DNA of 64,000 bases from Adiantum capillus-veneris (taxonomy: Eukaryota > Streptophyta > Polypodiopsida > Polypodiales > Pteridaceae): the NCBI GenBank assembly GCA_014529385.2, contig CM043953.1, forward strand, positions 76,134,372 through 76,198,371, written 5' to 3'. The stretch's first letter is position 1. Every line of letters begins with the position of its first letter. The position numbers were made by a program, and so were the translations under genes. Of this stretch, positions 56,584 through 64,000 are shown one piece after another. The notes beneath the pieces were generated by a model. That model made no database searches, was not told the origin of the DNA, and worked only from the letters and a program-made list of their open reading frames with translations.

Positions 56584-57060
56584 TGAGTATCAAGCGGCGC
56601 AGCACGGGCTGTGTGTGCAGAGGGAGCGCAATCGGCGGTGTGAAGCGGTGTGGTCTGCGGGCGACACAGTGTGCGAGAGGGAGAGCATGAGGGGGGGAGA
56701 TGGTGAGGGAGGGGAGAGAGAGATAGGGTTGGGGGTAGGCGAAAACGGGCGCGACAAGGAAGGGGGGGGGTGTGTGCTTAGTCAACGAGAGAGAGAGGGG
56801 GAGATTATGGCCAAGGGGTGATTCCCACCAAGGGAAGAGAGGGAGATAGGGTTTGTGAAGGGGGGGGGGGGGAGATGAGAGAGATATGGTGGGGAGTGGG
56901 GGGGGGGGGGGGGTTGGAGAAAGAGGAAGAGAGGGTGTGAGAGATAGAGGGAGGGAGAGGTGGTGGTTGCCCTAAGGCCCGCCATGGCTACTTCCAAGAG
57001 AGAGAGAAAGCTAAGGCTAGTGTAGATTGGGGGGGGGGGGTACTGAAGGCCGAAGGGAGT
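56150..57060. repeat. Dense simple-repeat cluster
   Basis: Includes imperfect GT/ATGT repeats (56160-56390), a pure (TA)n at 56391-56442, a 19-nt G run at 56511-56529, (GT)n at 56547-56580, G runs near 56763, 56859 and 56898, and GA-rich purine sequence. Length assignments may be affected by assembly or polymerase slippage. Confidence 0.9.
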
Positions 57061-57379
57061 GTGGACGAGAGGGGGTGGGGGTACAGCCCGTCGGGGCTGG
57101 AGTATGGACAAGCAGAGAGAGAGAGGGAGAATATTTGTAAGAGAGAGAGAGAATAATATTTGTGGCGGCCCGCCGTGGTTGGAGTGTGACAAAGATGCCA
57201 AAGGCACCTACCGGGCCGAATGTTGCAGCGGCAGAGTAGGAGAGAGAATATTAGCGGAGCCGGGCAGTAAGAGAGAGAGGGATCTTCCTTTGGTGATAAT
57301 GGAGGGGTGTGGCCAAACTGGGGGCGCCCTATCGGTGGTTAACCTTGGGGGGGGCGGGGCATGGTGAATGGTAAAGGGC

Positions 57380-57408
57380 TTTTTTTTTTTTTTTTTGTTT
57401 TTTTTTTT
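57380..57408. repeat. Poly-T tract
   Basis: A T run broken by one G, about 100 bp inside the start of LTR-C (poly-A in the LTR's own orientation). C1 has AAAAAAAAGAAGAAG at the equivalent place near 44700, so it is an LTR-C feature and not a LINE tail. Confidence 0.8.
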
Positions 57409-57508
57409 CTTCTTTTGGTAACAAACCCTCCCTTCCTTAGGGTGTGGTTCTCATGGGCATGGTTTTGAAAACCAGCCATCATTAGCCCTCCCATCTGGCT
57501 AGAGGCAT

Positions 57509-58427
57509 TCATGCTTCTAGCCCTTCCTCTACATCTTTAGTTGTGGAGTTAGAGGGTTCTCCCTCTTCTGGAATGTCTAGCATGAATTCTGGATCAAACC
57601 TAAGAAAATACCTTTTCAGTCTCCATCCATTGACCCTAGTCTTGTGAATTCTCCCATCTTCTTCCATTAGCTTGTAGCTGCCATTGTCATAACGTTTCTT
57701 GATGATGAATGGCCCCTCCCATCTGGGTTGAAATTTCTTGTCCTTCCTGGTGTTGAATCTGTTGTGGTATCTAAGCACTAACATACCTTTTTCCAGTCCC
57801 TTTTCTTTAAGCCCTTGATTGAAAGTGAGCCGACGTCGTTCTGCCTATGTTGCATAGTGATTGATGGCTTCTTCCCTATCTAGTTGGAGCCTCTCTAGAT
57901 CCAGGATATGGTTTCAGAGATTTACAATTGGACGCTGTATCTGGCTAGCCAAGACTCATAAGCTGGTTATCTGCACCTCAATAGGTAGAATTGCCTCCTT
58001 CCCATAAACTAGATGGAAAGGGGTGAAACCTAGTGATGTTCGGAACGTCGTTCGGTAGGCCCAAAGAGTTGCCATAAGATGTTTATCCCAGTCTCCTGTG
58101 TGATTGTTCACCTGCTTTGTGATGATTTTACAAATCATTCCATTTACCTTCTCTACCAGACCATTGCATTGTGGATAGTATGGTGTGGAATGTCGGCATG
58201 TGATGCCTAACTTCTTCATCAGTTCTCCCACCAGATCGCCTCTGAAACCTGGTCCTCTATCTGATATTATCTCAAGAGGAGTGCCAAAACGGCAACAGAT
58301 ATGCTCAAAAATGAACTTTGTTACCTCTTGGGCTGTAATGCGGGTGGTGGCTGTTGCTTCTGCCCATCGAGTCATGTAGTCTACACCCACTATGATGTAT
58401 AGTTTACCTAATTGGGCCCTTGGTAAA
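57509..58427 (-). pseudogene. Integrase core and C-terminus, Tat-type copy C2
   Basis: The minus strand encodes an integrase core from 58427: GKLYIIVGVDYMTRWAEA, EIISDRGPGFRG and NGLVEKVNG (complete Asp, Asp, Glu set), then TSLGFTPFHLVYGKEAILPIEVQ to about 57965. After a frame break comes the C-terminal domain (57784-57509: LVLRYHNRFNTRKDKKFQP, GPFIIKKRYDNGSYKLMEEDG, TRVNGWRLKRYFLRFDPEFM). It aligns with 44120-44650 of C1. The upstream part is cut by LTR-B at 58428; the apparent first 28 residues of that frame beyond 58427 are LTR, not integrase. Confidence 0.85.
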
Positions 58428-59346
58428 TGTTTGGAGGACAAAATGACGAAGCTACGGTTTCCAAAGAAAGAGTCACATTTTTCAGGGAATCTACATTTTT
58501 GCGGAAATCTCATCCTTTGTAAAAGAGATTCTCTAAGCCGAGAACTTGTAAAAGAATTTATGATTAATTTTCTGGGAGAAAATGTATATAAGAGAGCCAG
58601 TTAGAAGTTTAGGAGCTTTTGGCTGGACAAGCCATTTGTAAAGACCTAAACTATAAAGGTCAATTTTGTAAGTTTGAACATTATCTTCTTTATGAGAAAC
58701 TGAGAAGACAACGTACGTTTGAGAGCTTCTTCTTGCTCCAACTTGTAATCTTTGCTACTGTGGCTACGGTAATCCGAATTCAATTTCATTTATTGCATTG
58801 TGTTCCTCTTACTTTGCTCTTCTATTCAAGTGTAATCATTCAAGATTTGGCATAAGTGTTCAACTATGAGTTTGTGGCCTTAAATCGTTGTTTTGAGTGA
58901 TTATATGCGTATTTTATGTTGTTTTGACCCTAGGAGAGGCTTCAGGGACCCTAAAACGACCCTTTAGGATCATTTGTTTATTGTTTTTGCTGACTTTGGG
59001 ACGAACGATTGTGATCTTTGTACCTCTCCAGAATGCTGTGACAGTGATAGGATATGTTCTGATAGTCCCATGTAGCTTCCCCTCAAGTTTCATGCGAATC
59101 CGACATGATTTTCATGGTAAATGGGCGTGATGACTGTAGAGTTGTGTAGAAGGACATAGGCAGATTGCTTGGCTTTTGTGCGTATGATTTGCTTGCATAG
59201 TTGGTGGTTGCATCTCATCGAGTTCACTTCATTAGGTTTGACACCCTAGTGAGTTTCCATGCCTCATCATGGTCGCTTCCCTTGTATTGATATTTTATGT
59301 TGATGCATGAGAGCTATGCTATGGATGTCCGTCGCTGTGACCCGCA
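58428..59346 (+). repeat. LTR-B, 5' LTR of copy B2
   Basis: This 919-bp LTR runs from TGTTTGGAGG to ACCCGCA and aligns with 30181-31100. TATATAAGA lies at 58585-58593. The palindrome is degenerate here (near 59005) and the GTAAGT of B1 is changed. Gag of family B follows downstream, so this is a 5' LTR. It interrupts the integrase core of C2. Confidence 0.85.
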
Positions 59347-60572
59347 AACATTGGGACCGTTTCCGAGGAATGCACCTCAGGTGATGAGTGACCGAGTGCG
59401 CAGTTGACTTCCTTAAAAGAAGACCGATCCACAAATCCATTTTACACCTCAGTTAGGCTGCTAGACAGGGGTTTAGAGCTTAGTGGAGTCTAGAGTCAGT
59501 GGAACGACTAGATCCTCTCTTAGGAGATTTAGGGAGCTATGAGTGAGAGTGTTCAAAGTATTTTTGCTCTTCAATTTCTCTAATTCGATTGAGTACTGAA
59601 ATCTCACCCGAAATCCGTCTTGTCTGCTTTGTTTGATTCATTTCTTTATGTTCTTTCATTTCTGTACTTAGGACTTTTGGTGATCCAAATGCAAAAAGAA
59701 ACTATAAAATCTTGACTTTTGGTGATCCAAATGCAAAAAGACTTGGGGGATAGCTTTAAAACATCAGTGTCTACAAGCATGCCAAATTTAGTTGAATTTG
59801 GGCTCAGAACTACGATCGCGATCGGTGTACCTAAGTGCTAGATTTTGACCAGATTTCATTTGTGAGATCCTCAGGTGTATACAAACATAAAAGTCTAAAG
59901 AACCTGGAGCCAGAAACTTCAAAATACCTGTCAAACTATCTGAATACAGATCCAAGTCAAAAACTGCTAAACTGGCATGGAAATTGACTTTCAGTAGACC
60001 AAAACACATCAAAACCGGGAAGAAACCATACAGAGGGATAGCTTGTACACAGGACAACCCCAGATAGCTTTCAAATCCCAAAACAAACACCAAAATCAAG
60101 TCAAACTGACAGATTCAAGAAAACAGACACTTCCAACCAAGAACTGGTAAAAGCTTGACTTTTAGGAGTCTGTATACAAAAGTATCAAGTGGGTAGCCTT
60201 AAAATAGCCTAGTGAACAAGCTGGTGAAGTTTCATCAAATTTGGGCTCAGAAGTACGATCACGATCGGTGTACCTTTGTGCCAGGTCTGACTCATTTTTG
60301 ACCTGTTCATAGACCTAGACTATTTAAGATATCAGGAGTTGTCAAAACCCAAATTGGACATACTGTCAATAATCTGCAAGCAAAATTGTGTTGAAGTCAT
60401 TGTGAAGTTTTTGAATCTGCTGACAGTTGGAATGATACAGTGATCTCATAGCCATCAAGTGTATTCATTTGCAGAGACTGATCAAGTAACAATCCATGCA
60501 ATCGTGTGAGTTCGAAGATCACTCCATTTCCAGGTAAGAGGTTTGCATTTAGTCGGTAATTCCACTTTCTTC
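59347..60572 (+). other. Leader of copy B2
   Basis: Non-coding leader between LTR-B and gag. It contains the family B palindrome at 59813-59824 and (one change) 60256-60267, each followed by GTGTACC. A TTTTGGTGATCCAAATGCAAAAAGA segment is directly repeated (about 59668 and 59716). TTGGGACCG just after the LTR is a possible but unconfirmed primer-binding site. Confidence 0.65.
60531..60539 (+). promoter_or_regulatory. Candidate splice donor upstream of gag (B2)
   Basis: CAGGTAAGA is a near-perfect donor consensus 33 nt before the gag ATG at 60573. It is at the same place as the GTAAGT before gag in A1. Confidence 0.5.
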
Positions 60573-61217
60573 ATGTTTTTGAGATCAAGAAAACAAATCA
60601 ACAACCAACACCGAAATTTAGTGGATCAAGCAATTGTTTTATCAACGGAGGAGACTGTAAACCAAAGTGTAGTACGACCGTTAGAACCGATCCCTGAAGA
60701 AAGTATTTCCGATACTTCTTCAAAGAGATCCTATGAGTATTTCACGGAACACTTGGGACATTTAAACCTAAACAAAAGAGAAAACATGGCAGCAGGACCA
60801 TCAGACCCTTCGGTCACAATGAAGCTATTGTTCATCAAGTATCAGTATGACAACAAGCAAGGTGCCAAGATCTACAAAGATGATAAGGACCACTACTGTG
60901 TGAAAATAGAAGATAGACCAAGTGAGTTACAGGACTTAGTGCCTGTGAGCTATAGCGGAGATAGGTACCTAGATGACGAAGGTATCATGTACTTGGTAGT
61001 CCTGAATCCTAACATTGTGGACAAGTGGGGATTAATGGGCACGAAAGCCAAAGTAGATGAGGAACCTGCGGAGAAAGCACCAACAATGAGCTTCCCTAAT
61101 GCGAGGTTAAGGCGAGAAAATGAAACTTTGAGAGTCAACACAGACAACGTCTACGTGGGGTTATACAAATATAATAATGGAGAAGAAGATCTCTATTATA
61201 GATGCAAGGAACCCTAA
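60573..61217 (+). pseudogene. Gag N-terminal domain, copy B2 (truncated)
   Basis: The start MFLRSRKQ is chosen by alignment to MNLRS of A1; an in-frame ATG also exists 30 bp upstream. The frame is open to 61217. It contains the family N-terminal domain: KQGAKIYKDDKDHYCVKIED, then DRYLDDEGIMYLV and NPNIVDKWGLMG, parallel to A1 residues 70-140. The gag core is absent, because the copy ends at about 61217 against another element. This is the only stretch of family A/B coding sequence here without an internal stop. Confidence 0.75.
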
Positions 61218-62076
61218 GTCGATGAGTTGACGGTTTTATGTGCCCTTGGGCAACAATTGAGGAGGCCTTTGGGCGGGTCCCTTGGGCGGCCGACCTTCAT
61301 AAGGGCGCCACATTAGGAAAACAACTTAACCAAGGCACCTTCAAGTCAAAATTCTTAATTCAATACACTCCATCATACGTCATTTTGATGATGAGCCTCA
61401 TCAAGATTATTTGTGCTTCATAACGCACCACATTTGGCATACATATCGGCTATGCATTGTCAAGCCACAACATTTCATATACTTCCGGCCAAGGCAGTGT
61501 TCGCCTTTCCCCGCAATCATTGCATTCCAAAAAACGACATTTCGAACATGACATTCTGTTCATGCACTTCGATCGAGCCGACCAGACTGGTACGGAACCG
61601 CCCCCGGTAAATCTTAAACAGTCAATAATTTGGCAACCGTAAACCCGATCTCCGGTCTGAAAAGACCGACATGCTCCACAAAGTGAGCACTTCAGCTTGA
61701 TGCATTCATTTTATTTTTTCGCCTCAGCTGCTATTGCCCAATCCGGCACAGATCTACAATCGACTTGAACTTTAAACTGCCATAACTTCTTCATCGTAGC
61801 TCCAATCGACGAGCCGTAAAGACAGGCCGTAGAGCACATCGAGCACTGCATTTTTAGGGCAAAATACCCATCTGTGTTCACTTCAAGCATAAATTTTTTT
61901 AGCATCATTAAGGCATGTTTTGGCCCTTTCAGCCGCATTTGACATACATTCAGTATTGAACTCGACTTGCAGCTAGCCCTTAATCACTGTTCATTAAACA
62001 TATAAGCTTCAAACAAACTTAATGTGAATTTTTCTAGCATCTTTCTTTGCATGGGAGCGGAGCTGCATGACATTCA
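61218..62076 (-). repeat. Probable LTR-F (Ty3/Gypsy element F)
   Basis: On the minus strand a purine tract (AGAGGGGG, 62084-62077) follows the end of an integrase remnant, and TGAATGTCATG at 62076 would start the LTR. The 3' end, near 61220-61240, is uncertain, and no second copy is in the window to confirm it. No coding frame is supported. Confidence 0.45.
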
Positions 62077-62120
62077 CCCCCTCTGAACCTACACAGCCTC
62101 CGGTCTGTGCCAATTGCACT

Positions 62121-62410
62121 TAATCAACTTCATTAAAATCATCATCAGACATATCATCTGACGCATACATAACATGATCCTCTGGAGGCAGATCTGAATG
62201 AGAATCTTCAAGAACAATCTCGCCTTCTTGCTTCTTGAACAACTTGATCCTTTTTCCTGCAATAGGCACTTTAAGCATAATACCATCTAGTTCACACAAT
62301 TGATATGCCGCATTATCAAAAACATGTTGCACCACATATGGTCCAAACCACCATTTCACCATTTTCCACATAGCAGAGTATTGGTTCTCCAAGCTACTGT
62401 CATAGACAAG
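62121..62410 (-). pseudogene. Integrase C-terminus, Ty3/Gypsy element F
   Basis: The minus strand reads LVYDSSLENQYSAMWKMVKW, FGPYVV, AAYQLCELDG and PIAGKRIKLFKK, then an acidic tail ending FNEVD before a stop. This matches the C-terminal domain of plant Ty3/Gypsy integrases (the VYDSSL, FGPYVV, AGKRIK signature). The core is missing because a Copia LTR lies upstream. Confidence 0.7.
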
Positions 62411-62643
62411 TGTGAGTGCACGGATGCGGTGCATATGCGGAGAGTGCGAAGGGGAGAGAGAGAGAGAGTACACAGGATGTGGGTGGAGCTCCCAAATCTC
62501 ACTGTGTAGAGCATCATGTGAGAATGTAAGTGAGAGCTCCTTATTCTTTGTATGTATAAAGAATAAGAGATAAATGTGGGCAGCCGGACACTGGCCGACA
62601 GACACGGGCAAAGCACGGTGAGGCACACCGCCTTTACCTAACA
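62411..62643 (-). repeat. Copia-type LTR-E, fragment E1
   Basis: On the minus strand it starts TGTTAGGTAAAGGCGG at 62643, preceded by AGTGGGAGAA (polypurine). It continues through the GTCCGGCTGCCCACA block and a CT run, ending near 62411. Confidence 0.65.
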
Positions 62644-62677
62644 TTCTCCCACTTATCGGCAGCCTTTAGTGGGAGAA

Positions 62678-62848
62678 TGTTAGGTAAAGGCGGTGTGCCT
62701 CATCGTGCTTTGCCCGTGTCTGTCGGCCAGTGTCCGGCTGCCCACATTTATCTCCTTATTCTTTATACATACAAAGAATAAGGAGCTCTCAGTCACATTC
62801 TCACATGATTCCCACACAGTGAGATTTGGGAGCTCCACCCACATCCTG

Positions 62849-62884
<36 letters not shown>

Positions 62885-62886
62885 CT
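62678..62886 (+). repeat. Copia-type LTR-E, fragment E2 (inverted relative to E1 and E3)
   Basis: Starts TGTTAGGTAAAGGCGG at 62678 after AGTGGGAGAA, and mirrors E1 across a 15-bp centre. It ends in a long CT run (62850-62880) and meets E3 near 62887. Confidence 0.7.
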
Positions 62887-63125
62887 GAGTGAGCGGATGT
62901 GGTGCGTGTGCGGAGAGTGAGAAGGAGAGAGAGGGAGACAGAGAGCAGGACACAGGATGTGGGTGGAGCTCCCAAATCTCACTGTATGAGTACCATATGA
63001 GAATGTGAGTGAGAGCTCCTTATTTTTTGTATGTATAAAGAATAAAGAAAAATAAATGTGGGCAGCCGGACACTGGCCGACGAACACGGGCAAAGCACGG
63101 TGAGGCACACCGCCTTTACCTAACA
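62887..63125 (-). repeat. Copia-type LTR-E, fragment E3
   Basis: On the minus strand it starts TGTTAGG at 63125, preceded by AGTGGGATAA, the polypurine tract of the Copia remnant upstream. It shares the GGCAGCCGGACACTGGCC block (inverted) with E1 and E2. Confidence 0.65.
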
Positions 63126-63209
63126 TTATCCCACTAAAGGCTGTGTGCCGATAAGTGGCGAGAAGACTAGCCTACAACTAGTATAACAAGAGGTGAGAGA
63201 AGACGGCTC
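63126..63209. other. Gap between Copia LTR and coding remnant
   Basis: Polypurine tract and short non-coding stretch. The CTAAAGGCTGTGTGCCGATAAGTGG sequence resembles the centre of the E1-E2 fold at 62653-62668. Confidence 0.5.
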
Positions 63210-63986
63210 TCAACCTATGCCCACTGGCTCACTCTGTAACCGCTCTAGTGTAGATGCAACATGCATACCACTACAGCTAGAGCTACGATGAAACTCCTGA
63301 TGCAGGTATCGAGTGACAACCTGCATGGCTCCACAATGCACAATGCCAGTGTCAGTCATCGCACGACTGACAACTCCCACTGCAAATGCACCAACCGCAT
63401 AAGCAAGATCAGGTCTCAAGACCAAAAGGTCAGACATGAGAGACCTGAAAGCCGACGAAACATGCACTATGTGTGCCAACCTATCCCTGTCAGCAACCTC
63501 AGTGCCATATGCATCCTCATCAGGAACCACCTGACTATGCATCACCATGTCAGCATCCTCTAGCAAAGGCATATCCGCTGAGAATGACTGCAAAACCAAA
63601 AAATCAGCACCACTGCAATCACACACAGCTGTGTGAAGGACACTGTCTCCCTCAAACGTATCAGATGCATCATAGAATAATGCATCGGTCTCTAGCTCAA
63701 TCGATGTCATCTCAACTGATGACTGGCAAAGCTGTGCATCCCCAAAGATACCACTGTCTGCGTGAACATCACCACAAGACAGATGCACAACCTGCTGTGT
63801 CTCACAAGAGCCTACCTGCTCTAATTGCCTAACCTCAGTAGGCACACACACAACTTTCTCACTGCTCTGCTGACACAAAGGCAAGGCAGCATGCAACCCA
63901 CTAGCAAAGGAAACCCGTCTCTGCTCTCTACATGGCTGCAACAATGTCACAAAGATAGTGCCATCGCTCACGTGACTAACATACAT
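63210..63986 (-). pseudogene. Ty1/Copia RT-RNase H remnant
   Basis: An open frame of 258 codons reaching the window edge. Residues about 180-240 read SLMSDLLVLRPDLAYAVG, VVSRAM and RYLHQE, matching the RT-RNase H boundary of Ty1/Copia elements (SLMY..RPDIAYAVG, VSRFM, RYLKGT). A short insertion (AFAVG) splits the motif. The N-terminal 150 residues are cysteine- and histidine-bearing but not recognised, and may be read in a shifted frame. The Copia LTR follows on the same strand, which fits the gene order. Upstream parts lie outside the window. Confidence 0.6.
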
Positions 63987-64000
63987 CGGATATGTGATAT

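Noticed and set aside
56039-56821. Long open frames on both strands over GT, TA and G runs
   Set aside because: They are translations of simple repeats (runs of CVCV, YIYI, GGGG) without start context, domains or homology.
57380-57408. Poly-A tail of a LINE or SINE
   Set aside because: The tract lies inside LTR-C just after its start, and an A-rich stretch exists at the same place in copy C1.
58428-58513. N-terminal extension of the C2 integrase frame
   Set aside because: These bases belong to LTR-B; the open frame continues across the junction by chance.

Overview
The window is repeat-derived DNA from a large plant nuclear genome. No intact host gene, rRNA, tRNA or CRISPR array is visible. 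The plant assignment rests on three things: a Ty3/Gypsy chromovirus with a C-terminal chromodomain and a primer-binding site matching initiator tRNA-Met, a Tat-type Ty3/Gypsy element with a second (archaeal-type) RNase H, and third-ORF proteins resembling those of plant Athila-like elements. Species cannot be read from the sequence. Almost every reading frame carries nonsense codons or frameshifts. Family names below (A to F) are mine; percent identities were not computed, and boundaries marked approximate come from eye alignment of copies within the window.

Families A and B are the notable content. They are related Ty3/Gypsy lineages with about 920-bp LTRs (A begins TGTTAGC and ends CCCACA; B begins TGTTTGG and ends GCA). 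Assembled from several copies, the family A order is LTR, long leader, gag with an extra N-terminal domain, PR, RT, RNase H, IN, a second retropepsin-like domain (PR2), a long spacer, a large third ORF (ORF3), polypurine tract, LTR. ORF3 has a plant-transposon-protein-like N-terminal block, an acidic/proline-rich middle, a coiled coil and a conserved C-terminal block. Splice-donor matches lie just 5' of gag, and acceptor matches just 5' of the ORF3 start, which is a retrovirus-like arrangement. Leaders and spacers carry family-specific palindromes, in family A at a spacing of roughly 285 bp.

Layout: 1-489, LTR-C fragment; 489-2018, chromovirus pol fragment (-); 2019-2637, LTR-A (+); 2638-7388, family A copy A3 (-); 7576-14510, copy A2 (-) with its 3' LTR at 7576-8494; 14511-41168, copy A1 (+), broken at 22660-31100 by two family B pieces (B3 on -, B1 on +) and carrying a tandem RNase H-IN duplication and an inversion in ORF3; 41201-44860, Tat-type copy C1 (+); 44861-55036, chromovirus D with both LTRs, the 3' one containing a 1.3-kb TTAA-flanked inverted-repeat transposon; 55037-58427, Tat-type copy C2 (-) with a microsatellite-rich LTR; 58428-61217, 5' part of family B copy B2 (+); 61218-62410, end of another Ty3/Gypsy element F (-); 62411-63986, folded Ty1/Copia LTRs and a Copia RT/RNase H remnant (-).

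Nesting gives a relative order. B1/B3 lie inside A1, B2's LTR lies in the integrase of C2, D cuts an LTR-C, and the TTAA element landed in D's 3' LTR after D had inserted.
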